A stretch of DNA of 64,000 bases from Myrica gale. Lineage: Eukaryota; Streptophyta; Magnoliopsida; Fagales; Myricaceae. The DNA lies in assembly GCA_963930655.1 (NCBI GenBank), contig OZ005602.1, positions 2,673,501 to 2,737,500 of the forward strand, given 5' to 3'. Below are positions 1-10,063 of the stretch, piece by piece. A model generated the notes under the pieces. The model made no database searches, was not told the DNA's origin, and was given only the letters and a program-made list of their open reading frames with translations. Positions within the stretch are counted from its first letter, which is position 1. Each line of letters starts with the position of its first letter. Both the position numbers and the translations under genes were made by a program.

Positions 1-324
1 ACTTAGCGTTTAAATCATTTGGGTTCGAAGAATAGCTCATGATATTGCTGCCTTGTAGGCATTTTCGGAAAGGAAGCTTGCCATCTGACTGTTCTCAGAC
101 AAGATGTTCGAAGAATAGCTCATGATATTGCATGCCGTTTGTTTGGACTTCTTCTCTTGATCACGCTCTCTTAATGAGGACTATCAAAGCCGCAGTCTGT
201 TTTCTGAAAGTCCCCTGTGCTATTCTGGCTCACAAGCTCCTCACTGGCGTCACATTCCTAACATCCTGTCTAGACTTGAGCGTTTAAATCATTTGGGTTC
301 GAAGAATAGCCATCTGACTGTTCT
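1..324. repeat. Shuffled short direct repeats
   Basis: Three short modules recur here. A block beginning GCGTTTAAATCATTTGGG occurs near 6 and again near 278. A block with GAAGAATAGCTCATGATATT occurs near 27 and near 110. GCCATCTGACTGTTCTCA occurs near 80 and near 310. The modules are joined in different orders, which suggests local duplication and rearrangement. No coding potential is seen. Confidence 0.6.
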
Positions 325-590
325 CATAGGAGGATTTTTTTTGGAGAGAGAGAGAGAGATAGCCCAAAGCTCAATTGAGTCTAAAATGCATTCATTAGTA
401 AGGACCATGAGTTTCCAATCGGATTAAAGAAGGAAAGAATGTAACACAGGAAGAAAGAAGGAAAATAAAAAGCAAGGTAAAAAAAAGAAAGAACCAATTG
501 AGTCTCTCTTCTTCCAAAAGGAAAGACCAGAGAGGACAGTTCCTGGATCCGTATATCTTCTCCATTTGACAAATTCCTCAACATATGAAA

Positions 591-1971
591 CTAAGCAGAT
601 GGGGGCTTGTACAACTTCTCCACCATCTTCCTATATTCTGCATAAGACACATGAAACTTTTTCAAACTTTGTTCAAGAAACGAATTAGCAGAGGAAAAAA
701 AAGGAAACCATTTATGCAGGTGAGAGGAAAAATATGGCTAATCACCTTCTTGATTGCTCCAGAGCTGTGCTGCTTGGGTATTTAGAGGTGAGCTAATATT
801 TGGTTCTACAAAAAAAAAACAAAATAACATTGTTGCCAGGTTACTAAAGAGTCAAGTGCTTATGTACTTGGAACATGGAAAAAAGAAAGAAAAGAAAAGA
901 CTCACCTCCAAGCAGACTTTGGATGGACAACAAGATGGTTCTCACATCATAAGCAGACGACCATTTGTCCTACACATAAAAATTTGCTGTATGTTAGATT
1001 TTAACGAGAAAATCTCTCTTAATCACTGCAAACTTGGGTGCTGAAATGACCTGAAGAAGCCAAGCAAAGAAGCAAGTAAAATAGACGTACCTGAAGAATG
1101 TCCAAGCAAATATTCCCATAAACATCGACGTTGGGATGGAAGCAGCCGGTCTCGAACTTGACCTTTGGGGGCTTAAATGGGTAGTCATTTGGAAACGATA
1201 AGGACAGCTTGTATTCTGTTCCTTCAAACACAGTGTCTTTGCTTCCAGTAATTGTTCCTTTCCAGAAGAAGATATTGTCTTCCTCAGGGAAGGCAGATAT
1301 CCCAGATTCCCCACTCATCTGAATTTGAAGTTAAAAGAAAAACATTAATTAATAAATAAATAAAAAGCCCTAGCTCACCAAACAGGCATTTGAGGTCTTG
1401 AAAGGAAAATTGAATATTACACGGTTCTTACCATTAACGCCATCAACTCAGATTGCAACCTGTTTCGGAAAAAAGAACAAAAAAAAAAGATTACACAGGC
1501 TCACAGGAAAAAGAGAATTACTCACCCACAAAAAAAAATTCGAAAATTCAAAAATATTCCTGTAGAGACAATAAATAAACCCGTTTTACGTAAAACCCAC
1601 TATCCAAGAGACGCAAAAAGAGACACCCAATTCAAGAACTCAAAAGATTCATAACAAAAAGATAAAAAGGGTAAAATCAAAACCCAAAATAACAATCTAG
1701 TTTCTAAGACACCTATCTAACTAGGTCCTGTAGATCATCCCAACATCCATACGAATCTAGCTTATCGTAGCAATCTTCTACCATTATAGAAATAGAGTGA
1801 CAGAAGGAAAAGAAAAAGCCTCATCTACCGTTTAAGAACAGACTGAGAATCAACGCTCTTTGCCGGAGGGTAAGGCTGCTTCCGTGTCACTGCCGTAGCT
1901 GTCACCGGAGTGTTATTATCATTGTCTTGGTAGCCTTGAGCAGTCTCAACGTATCCGTTAATGGTTGCCAT
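591..1971 (-). CDS. UBC20: E2 ubiquitin-conjugating enzyme, UBC19/UBC20 (UBE2C-like) type
   Basis: This E2 enzyme carries ubiquitin as a thioester and passes it to substrates with an E3. Plant UBC19/20 are the UBE2C-like E2s, which in animals work with the anaphase-promoting complex in cell-cycle proteolysis. My exon model is 1829..1971, 1432..1459, 1091..1318, 906..969, 746..805 and 591..637, giving 189 aa with every junction GT-AG and phase-consistent. Residues 1-45 form a low-complexity N-terminal extension typical of UBE2C-type E2s. The UBC fold follows, with FPNDYPFKPPKVKFET, FHPNV and the active-site Cys at about residue 128 in GNICLDILQ, then DKWSSAYDVRTILLSIQSLL and the C-terminal end YKPPSA. 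Start: the ATG at 1971 gives the expected N-terminus MATINGY. The Arabidopsis proteins are about 181 aa, so the length fits. Nothing is broken. UBC19 versus UBC20 cannot be separated here. Confidence 0.93.
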
Positions 1972-2460
1972 TGATCGTTCTGGTATTGTTGTTTTCTATG
2001 TCCAAAACAAAAACACAGGGAGGGCGTGATAGAGAACCAAACAGTGGGCTCTGTAGAGAGCGCAGTAGAGAAGGAAGAAGAAGAGAAAGAACTGCTATTT
2101 CCCTTCTTCTTCTCCTACTGAACAGAGAGAGAGCGAGAGAGCAAAGGGAGAGAGTTTTGGACAGGGAGAAATGGTTGTAGAGACGGGACCTTGGGGGCAT
2201 GAAGATTTGCAGTTTAAAAGGTCCGTAGGAGAGAGGAGACGACGTCGGATTGAGGGGGTGTTCGGTAGGAATTCAAACTTGTTTTTTCGAACGTTGCAAC
2301 GACGGCGGGGTTAGTTTGATAATTCTGGTCTACAACGGCTAGTTTTCTCAGTTTAAACGTTGTGGCGTGTCTCCCTTTAGCTAACATGTGTGTAGGCGGT
2401 CTCCGAACCAGGACCGAATTTGAAGGGGGCCAACTCCTAATGAAAAGGGAAAAAAAATTC
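1972..2460 (-). promoter_or_regulatory. Upstream region and 5' leader of the E2 gene
   Basis: This is the stretch directly upstream of the E2 start codon. On the minus strand it reads as a CT-rich leader: the plus strand has GA-rich runs at about 2055-2165. Pyrimidine-rich leaders of this kind are common in plant 5' UTRs and core promoters. I see no clear TATA box at a fixed distance. Short open frames here are low-complexity and unlikely to be real. Confidence 0.4.
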
Positions 2461-2574
2461 ACTACTTAATGCACAAAAATGTCGTAGAGTTAAAATATTC
2501 AAAATTAAAGATTAAAAATATTAAAAATATATTATATTGAAATAAAAGTATCGTATTATTTGTTGAGACTATAG

Positions 2575-3163
2575 ATGACAGTTGATCTTACGGTTCTGCA
2601 TATTCTCTATATCGTGCTCGTGTGCAAATAAAATATGTGACACAATTTGTCGCTGATTTCTGAGTGCTTCACATTGTTTTCTAGCATCATTGTGAGCACT
2701 ATTAATTGCACCAACATGGTTACCAAATACCTACACTCCCTTTTTCCAATTGCTAAACCTCATAGATGTAAACACAACACCCACGGATATTGATCCTCTA
2801 CTTCGGCTAAATAGATAACACCACAAGCAATGCACAACATCATCTGATACACTGTATTCTAACCACTCATATTCTTTGAACTATGACTCCAAAAAACTCC
2901 TCATTCGGTTTCCATATTTCTTCTTAGGAAAATCATGCCCAAACGGCTGATAAAGACATTTTATCAAATACTTCTTACGAACTTAGTCCCTAATTCCAAC
3001 ATTATATTCTTCAATGAGTTTACGTAACCATGAGTCAACAATAATATCATCTAAACTAAACAAAACACGAAGTTTTTTCAAGCTAATATTCGACTCAAAA
3101 GTAGCAGCCACGCTAAGAGTACTATACGACCTCGCTGATTTTTTTTATCAAAAACTTTTCCAT
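2575..3163 (-). pseudogene. hAT transposase relic (zinc finger MYM-type 1-like), N-terminal part
   Basis: Read on the minus strand, the conceptual protein starts with MEKFLIKK near 3163 and then shows YQPFGHDFPKKKYG, a WLEYSVSDDVVHCL stretch with LFS, and VGAINSAHNDARKQCEAL. This is the order seen in the N-terminal region of plant hAT-family proteins annotated as zinc finger MYM-type protein 1-like (TTF-type zinc finger plus DUF4371). Several in-frame stops interrupt it, and the DUF4371 and dimerisation parts are missing past 2575. It is a dead fragment. The surrounding 2460-3360 is AT-rich with no other feature. Confidence 0.7.
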
Positions 3164-3415
3164 TATCTAAACAAAACCAAAACAAAATTTATCAATTTAA
3201 TTTCACAAGTCACAACCTATTGTCCTAATCACAATTTCACAACCTAAGACCCTAATCACAATTTTAATATAATTTTAAAACTTAATCAATAATCAATAGC
3301 CACAATAATTTAAAAAAAGAATTTGGAGTACAAAAATCTCAAAATCAAATAAGGCTTATAGTGAGATTTAAGGGGGGCCCGTTTGGTTAGAGTATATAAG
3401 AGTACATATATAAGT

Positions 3416-3439
3416 TATATATATATATATATATATATA
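3416..3439. repeat. (TA)n microsatellite
   Basis: About twelve TA dinucleotides in a row in AT-rich intergenic DNA, next to the sequence GCCCGTTTGGTTAGAG, a phrase often seen at plant transposon ends. Confidence 0.8.
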
Positions 3440-3558
3440 AATTAAACATGAACCATGAGGCTAACCGGGGCCAAGGCCCCTGTTGGCCCCCCTTACATCC
3501 GCCAATGCGCGTAGGTCGCAATATTTTTCGGGCTGCTGTGTTGGAAAGATGTTTAATT

Positions 3559-4734
3559 CTAAGAGCATTCCTAGCAGCTTATTTAAATTAGTCTTTCTAT
3601 TTTAACCAAAACGTACACTTCTCTATTTTAACTATCAACTTTTTAAAAACACCCACAACAACTTCTCTATTTTAACTATCAACTTTTACTATTCTATTTA
3701 AATATTATTATTCAAAAATTTCTCTATTCTTTCTCTAACATTTATATTTTTGAATATTCATTTTATTGTAACAGTTATATTTTTGTGTATTTGTCTTATC
3801 CAAAAAAGGGCTGATTTTTTAATTTTTGTCCTTTCCTAACGCTTGACATTTTTTAAATTCGTCTTATCTCAACGATTATATTTTTTAAAAAATTTCTTAT
3901 CCTAACGGTCATATTTGTAAATACTTTTCTTGTTTTGTCCAAAATACCGGCCGGACCGGCCAACCCGTAACGGTTTTGGACGAAATCGGTTGACTTTTTT
4001 GAAACCGGGTTGAACGGACTGGTAAACCGGTGTATTTCGGTCCGGTTCCGGGTTACCCTCATGAAAACCCGGGACCGAACCGGAGTATACATCTCCAAAC
4101 CGGAAATTGGCCCAAAATAGCACGGCCCAACCCCAAAACCGGCCCAAATGGCATGGTCCAACCCAAAATCGGCCCAAAATGGCATGGCCCAAACCGGTCC
4201 GGTCTATATACTCTACACAATGGCCGGTTTGGCCGGCCAAACCGGACCGGCCCGGACCGGAACTTGGACAGCCCTAATTCCAACGATAATATTTTTTAAA
4301 ATGTATTAAGTTAGTCTTTATTTAGTTTAAAATGTATTAAGTTAGTCTTTATTTTTCGAGAACTTCTTTCCTGCTATTAAAATAAACGTTTGTTTAGATA
4401 ACAAATATAACTATTCAAGTTATGAAAATAAAATCCATGTGCTCCAAAGAGTGCTCCACTTAAGTGCAATAAAAATGGCAATTAGTAAACATTAAAGTCT
4501 ACTTGGAGGAACTCACGCTGGGAGGAAATAAAGAAAAAGAAAGAGAGAGAGGGTGAGAACAGGAAGGAAGAAAAGAAAAAGAAAAAGATTAATATTTTAA
4601 TATGAAGAAGTAAACAATGATTATCTAAAAATGGAGAAGTTGCTAAAGGGTGTTTTTTTTGGTTTTTTTTGTTAAATTTGTTCTCTATTCTAACCAAAAT
4701 GTTAGAATAGAGAACCTGCTAAGAATGCTCTTAG
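3559..4734. mobile_element. Non-autonomous DNA element with 19-bp terminal inverted repeats
   Basis: The left end reads CTAAGAGCATTCCTAGCAG at 3559-3577. The reverse complement of 4716-4734 reads CTAAGAGCATTCTTAGCAG, an 18/19 match. GAGCATTC-type termini are common among plant MITEs. Just inside both ends are TCTCTATTYTAACC repeats in opposite orientation. There is no coding capacity, and a convincing target-site duplication was not found. The element seems composite, because it encloses the CCGG-rich block at 3936-4276. Confidence 0.55.
3936..4276 (-). mobile_element. CCGG-rich palindromic hAT-like MITE
   Basis: A GC-rich island within AT-rich DNA, built of repeated ACCGG/CCGGT motifs and of several copies of a GGCCCAAA...GGCATGG phrase. 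Its minus-strand end reads TAGGGCTGTCCAAGTTCCGG, similar to the terminus of the better-defined hAT element at 7928-9004. Subterminal GC repeats of this kind are typical of hAT non-autonomous elements. The left boundary is uncertain. The overlapping open frames on both strands are by-products of the palindromic repeats. Confidence 0.5.
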
Positions 4735-5136
4735 TTGCAGCCAGCTCTCACCTCACGCAATTATTTAAATGTATGTATTATCTTATGCACAAAAATCATA
4801 ATTACTCATAATAAAGAGGATATAATGTTCATCAATAATCAAATTTTATAATAAGTTTTCCACTTAACCTAGGTCATTCCAAAATTTAAGTTTAAAAACA
4901 TAACTACTTCAAAATTTTGGTCAGATAAAATAATAATAATATAATTTTAAAATAATCTCTCTTTTTATTAAATCTTCTTTTTCTATTACAATAAATATAC
5001 AATATTCACTCAAATGATTTTTTTTTTACCAACTCCCATAAAATTCTACATTTTCATTATTTATTTTTCAAAATTCAATAAAACTCTAATCCACCTCAAA
5101 TTTATGAAAAGTTTGGTTTGCAAAACACAGCTTGAA
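4735..5136. other. AT-rich intergenic DNA
   Basis: No gene, repeat unit or regulatory motif that I can support. The stretch is dominated by A and T runs. Confidence 0.5.
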
Positions 5137-5460
5137 AGGTGTGTTCGGAGCTCAAACAATCTATAATTTCAAGTCCTTTTAATGTAGAGGATAGACCCCA
5201 ACAGGAAGAGACACGAGTAGTCACTAATTTCAAGAAAGCTATTGGATTCTATCAGTTCCTCGACCAGGGACTCCACCGAATCATTCTATTGAGTATGATC
5301 CTCTGAATTCCAACTACCATATCTTTCAGTAGAATTTCATCAGAACTTCCTATTTTTTTTTTCAAGTTTTCAAGTTTTCAGAAAAATAGTCATATCTTTC
5401 AGTAGAAGCTCATCACAACTCCCTAATTTTTTTGAAGTTTTCAAATTTTCAGTAATTCTG
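5137..5460 (-). pseudogene. Relic of a CNL leucine-rich-repeat region
   Basis: The plus strand here aligns by eye with the LRR-coding part of the NLR at 18783-22562 (about 19590-19810). Shared phrases include TTTTAATGTAGAG, GAAGAGACACGA, the block around AGGGACTCCACCGAATC and TTTCAGTAGAA. In translation it resembles the VESLPEGLLDSD..CLQELEISDCSSL repeat but is frameshifted. A second short copy of the CATATCTTTCAGTAGAA end follows near 5390. It is a decayed third member of the NLR cluster, about 5 kb from the nearest NLR gene. Confidence 0.65.
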
Positions 5461-7574
5461 TCTTAGAGGGGCATTTTGATCACTTTCCGTATTGTTGAGC
5501 GGCCAAATCGAATGGAGAGCAACAATTAATTTGTTTGCAACTGAGAGACTAAATATTAGACAAATTGAAATTTGAAGGGACACTTTAATTTTGCTCTATA
5601 AATATGGAGCTTTATCCAAACAAATGAAATATGAAAGTGCATGAAACCAATGAAACAAAGGTGATCTCCATTTCAATCCCAGCATTTGACACAATTTTCA
5701 AGCCGTTTAGAGTGGCTTTCAATTTGTACAATGACATTCAGCATCACATCAGTTACAACAAGAGGAGATCTAGAAACTCATGTCATGCTCGAAGTTTTCT
5801 TCCACCCCCTAAATTACAAGAAAAAGAGAGAGCTAAATACATCAATATTACACAACAACCTCAAGGTTTCCTATTCACCCTTCAAAGTCCAGTAAAACAA
5901 AAGGAAAAGTAAGTTTGCTGCGTCAGATGAAACCAGTAAACATTTCTTCCACGGCCAAAATAACAGAAGCAGCATCTAACTAAAAACTGCCGTAAAACAT
6001 GCCACTGTGGTTATGTATTCTGTGGGTTGCGGAGGTTCTTGGTGTCTTCGTCCTTCCCATATCAAATCGGTGTTAGCTTTGCAGCATAAGGAAAAAGGTC
6101 CTTGGAAGAATTCCTGATAGTCGTTCCTTCAGTAAACCCAGACGGAAGGTATATGTCAGCAACCACAGTGCTTCAGTTAGTGACCAGCTAGGATGAGTAG
6201 TGTCAGATTATCTTCTAACCTTTCAACAGGTTCTTGTCATCTGAGTAAACACTGCAGCTGCTGCCTGCTGCAACTGGTATTGGTGTCCTCCTACAAACAT
6301 ATCAACCCAACAATGCAGAGTGTCTTCAGCATTTCTAGAAGCTGTCTTATTATCCTTACTAATGTTCTAAAGTTTTCTATTAATATCTGGAGAAACAATA
6401 CAAACTAGAAATTTCAATTCGAGAGAGGGTCAAAATTTTCACCTCTATATATAATATCACGTGCAGCCAAAGTTTGTTTAGGAAGACTAGGTTTAAAATC
6501 TCCTAGCCAGCACTAAATAGAAACAAGAAGACCAGGATTACGACTTCTTGTTTATTCACTTTTTACAAGTATGCTTCAGTAACCTTTGTCAAAATCAAAT
6601 GCAATTAAAACTGCACTTACTCACAATAAATAAATACACTATAAACTACAGTATTGCACATGCTCGAGAGAGCACTCAGACGAGACAGGGTTTTAGGATT
6701 TCAAGTACAATGACAAATATCAGTCGACATACAAAAAACACTTCTAGACTTTGAGTGCCACCTACAATGCCTTCAATCTAGTTAAAGGGTTAGATAACAA
6801 CGGGCATTTTTTCATATTTATTCAAAAGCATCATCCCATGTGCTACACACCAGTGTAAACTAATTTGGCACATCACGGTGGCTCCCTGTTAGTAAAAGCT
6901 TCAATTGAGGGGAAAAAAAACGTGAAATACCAATCAGCAAGAACAAAGGGGCGTTTCTAGGCATTGAGACTAATTCTAAGTTCATCAGACCCTCAACACG
7001 TTGCCAAGGCCATTTACCAAAAAAGAGAACTCCTGAAACCATAATGAAAAACCATTTAATTTCTGCTACATGAAAAAACAGAGAAGAGAATTATAATTAC
7101 CTTATATTCAGCTCTGAGATTTCTACACCGCTTCTTTGGCAGAGCCAGCCCAAACTGCTTAATGATTCATGCCAAGATGGGAAGAAAAAAGTCTCTGTAT
7201 ATTTTGAAATGGGAATGATGTCAATGCTTACTCTAGAAATATTTTCAGTAGCCATACTTTAAAATTACAGACGTGTGAAGGATAAAACCATTGGTAGGCA
7301 AATGATATGAAGTACAAATGCTAGCAACCTTTTCTGAGTCATTGATGATCTGCCTTGATTGGTGGTTGCTTAGCACATCTCTAAGAGTATAACTTCCCAA
7401 AACCCCAGCATGCATGGTTCCTGTTTTCACTAATTGACCAAGTTTGCTTCCAGTTGCTTCACAGTACACTTTTTACACATACAGTTTCCTTCTATGTGGC
7501 TCCACTAGAAATTGAACAAATTTCTGACTGGAAGACACATTAAGGGCCTTATTTACACAAAGAAAAATGAAGTG
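5461..7574. other. Intergenic DNA without a supported gene
   Basis: I see no convincing protein-coding gene here. A few minus-strand pieces look exon-like: one near 6210-6300 ends in a run encoding GGHQYQLQQAAAAVF, and one near 7090-7200 is followed by a GT donor. They could belong to a spliced 3' UTR of the NLR upstream or to a decayed gene. They cannot be joined into a reading frame with confidence. Confidence 0.35.
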
Positions 7575-8174
7575 AGCATTACGAAATTCTCTAGAGATTA
7601 TATCCACACCTCTTACAGTACAAGCTTGTCTTCTTGACGGCAAGCAATAGACGAGCAACCAAAAAACTGCATCTGCAACAGTAAAAGAAAAAGTAAGATA
7701 AGAGTTGCTATCAAGAAGCACAGGTTCCCAACCCCAAAGTTATACCAATAAACTAGCAGCAGTGCAGATTCTGCATCTGCAATGTAATCAGAGCTGTAAG
7801 TTTCACATCAGAAAGTGACTGCTAACTTTCCCACCATAAGGTTTTCAAAAATTACATTTGACATGAGTATACAGAAGATAGATAGCATCAAATTGCGAAG
7901 AAAATCAAGTAAAAAGACACTTAAACTTAGGGCTGTTCACCGGTACCGGCGGTGGGCCGGTTAACCGGCACCGCCACCGGTAACCGTTCCCCGCTTAGTA
8001 GCGGGGGCGGTGCCGGTGGCCATTTTCACAAAAAACCGGTGAAAATGGCGGTGGCGGTTCACCGTCAGAATCGTTTTAAATTTTTTTTTATTTTTTTTCA
8101 TTTATTTTATACAAAACGACGAGGTTTCTCTTTAAAGAGAAACATCGTCATTTTGAGGGGCCCCGAAACCCTAA

Positions 8175-8383
8175 GGCTATGTTTGGTTTAGATCTTGAGA
8201 TATGTTTTTGTGTTTTTGTTTTTTTGAAAGTAGTGTAAATTCTTTTGGGATTGGTGAAAAGTGTGTTAAAAGTTGTTGGAATTTGTAAAAATTTATTGGG
8301 ATTGGTGAAAAGGTATTGAAATTAATGAAAAAGTGAATAAAAAATGTTTTGGAAATTTTTTGAGACATAAAACAAACATAGCC
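8175..8383. mobile_element. Harbinger-like MITE (209 bp) nested in the hAT element
   Basis: The ends read GGCTATGTTTGGTTT and, on the other strand, GGCTATGTTTGTTTT. The element is flanked by TAA at 8172-8174 and 8384-8386, the 3-bp TWA target preferred by PIF/Harbinger elements. It lies wholly inside the hAT element and so inserted later, or was carried along by it. Confidence 0.75.
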
Positions 8384-8618
8384 TAAAAGTTTCGAGGCCC
8401 CTCTCCCTTCCCATTTTCGAAGAAGCACTGAAGCAGACGGCAGCCCCCTCCCCCCGCGTTTCACCCTGGCCTCTAGCCGCCTGCTCCTCCCAGACCCGCT
8501 GCAAGACGCTTCAGCCTCCCCTCAGCCACCATGGCTCCGCCGTCCTCTCGCTATTTGCCTCTCTCTCTTTTTCTCTCTCTCTCTATAGTTTTGTTGCGAT
8601 TTGGAATGTTTGCGATTT

Positions 8619-8800
8619 TTTTTGGGTTTGTGGATTTGTGATGATTTGGTTGTGATGGTTGCGATTTGGGTTGAGATTTGTGATGATTTGGTTGAGATTT
8701 GGGTTGAGATTTGTGATGATTTGGTTGACATTTGTGATGATTTGGTTGTGATGGTTGCGATTTGGGTTGCGATTTGGGTTGAGATTTGTGAATTTGTTGT
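8619..8800. repeat. Minisatellite of GATTTGTGATGATTTGG units
   Basis: Imperfect tandem copies of GATTTGTGATGATTTGGTTG, alternating with GATTTGGGTT units, lie in the interior of the hAT element. The repeat explains the long low-complexity open frames on both strands here (repeats such as STKSSQIST), which are not genes. Confidence 0.75.
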
Positions 8801-9187
8801 TATCTGATTTTTTTTTGTGATTTTTGCGATCTGGGTGCAGGTGGCGGTAACCGCTACCGCCACCGTCGAAACCGCCACCGTTAGGGGCCGGTTTCGTCCC
8901 TTAACGGTGGCGGGGGCGGTGTCCATTTTTGGACAACCGTCCATAGCGGTGGTGGTGGCGGTGGAGGGCATAACCGCCACCGCCACCGCTTATGCACAAC
9001 CCTACTTCAACTAGCATCAATGACCATGCTTAGAGATTAAGTTAACAGTTTCCATGACACTTCCAAAATGTTCATAGGACCAAGCATGCTGCTCAAGACA
9101 AGGAAGGTTTAAATAATGGAGTTCTTTAAACAGATGACCACTGGGGAATGTCGAGTCTAATACCCAGAACTCATGGCCAAAGATATC

Positions 9188-9470
9188 TCAAAAGGGAACC
9201 TGAGCTCGAGCTCGAGTCATTATTATTGAGAATGAAGGCAAGCTCCCGTTAGGAAACAACATGATGTCTAGACAACCTTCTGTATACAAATGTTGAAGAA
9301 ACGAAAAGAATATGTGCATCTTCTCAGGGCAGTGACGGTCTCTCAAACCTTTTGGGGAAACTTTCACTGTCATAGTAGTTGAGAATAAGACTTTTCAAGT
9401 TTGTGTAGCAAGGGAGATTATCATGCACAGTTCTTTAACTTTCTGAAATGGTGGTCAATTTGGCCAACCG
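9188..9470 (-). pseudogene. Internally deleted LRR relic downstream of the left NLR
   Basis: The sequence AGTTTGTGTAGCAAGGGAG with CTTTCTGAAAT around 9400-9450 matches the NLR segment that encodes ESQRSVFDNLRPHPNLKSL. It runs straight into a segment whose translation (VSPKGLR..PEKMHIFFSFL...GSLPS) matches the much later NLR segment VSFPKGGLR..LPDKMHSFLLSL...GGLPS. Most of the LRR between them is deleted. The same relic, with the same join, sits in the right copy at 18080-18360, so the decay predates the duplication. Confidence 0.65.
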
Positions 9471-9480
9471 TCATTAGTAA

Positions 9481-9708
9481 CTAAATTGTGCAAACAAATG
9501 TGGTAAGAGAGGGAGATTGAAATGCAAATTGAGAGTATGAAAGAGAAGAGAAAGATAAGTATACCTCTGAACCACCAGATGGAACACCAGCAGCAGAGGA
9601 GGTCACCTCTAGAGCCAAAGATAACAGGAAGTACATAGTAAATACCATCTTAGAGCACTCAAAGAAGCTGCACATGAAAGAGCGAAGTTCAAAGTCAACA
9701 GAATCCAC
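9481..9708 (-). other. Possible spliced 3'-UTR exon of the NLR locus
   Basis: A conserved piece ends at a good donor (TGGTTCAGAG followed by GTATACTTATC on the minus strand) and has a clear counterpart at about 18400-18500 downstream of the right NLR. Spliced 3' UTRs are known in R13L1-type genes, so this is the simplest reading. The short open frame across it (75 codons) is not well preserved in the other copy. No function is assigned. Confidence 0.35.
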
Positions 9709-10063
9709 TCAGAAAAAAACAGCTATGGGTGGGAATACATATAGGGTAACGCATCAATTTCTAAACGACATTTTAGGTTATAACATGGATGATTTCTTGG
9801 ATTTCAATCCAATTGTTTTGAGATAAAAAAGATCAACAACAATTATAACCGAATTGATTTCAAATTTCTAGGGCTTTTTTTACCCCAAATGTTTGTCAGG
9901 TTGATTTCAATCAAAAAAAAATTTGATGCCTTTAATTATTATGTCAGGTAAAAGTTGAAAAAAGAAATAACAATTCTGTTTCACAAAGATAACGGCTAAG
10001 CTGAAAAGAGCAACTAACTGACCGTAAAAGCTCAAAAGTGGGAACTCTTGTCCGAGTTTCTGC

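Larger units (their letters stand above)
7928..9004. mobile_element. Non-autonomous hAT element (1077 bp) with 8-bp target duplication
   Basis: The left end begins TAGGGCTGTTCACCGG and the reverse complement of the right end begins TAGGGTTGTGCATAAGCGG, giving short TIRs of TAGGGYTGT. It is flanked by CTTAAACT (7920-7927) and CTTCAACT (9005-9012), an 8-bp target duplication with one later mutation. The paralogous site near 17938-17945 has a single CTTCAACT and no element. Both ends are packed with GGCGGTGGC/ACCGCCACC subterminal repeats, as hAT transposases prefer. It encodes no transposase. Confidence 0.9.

Noticed and set aside
1965..2200. Two small frames overlapping the E2 start region
   Set aside because: They lie in GA/CT-rich leader sequence and are arginine- or leucine/serine-rich by composition only.
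3853..4299. Five overlapping open frames on both strands
   Set aside because: All arise from the CCGG-rich palindromic MITE; an inverted repeat gives mirrored frames.
8522..9014. Open frames of 65-154 codons on both strands rich in STKSSQIST-like and VAVTATAT-like repeats
   Set aside because: They come from the minisatellite and the GGCGGTGGC subterminal repeats of the hAT element and have no natural protein composition.
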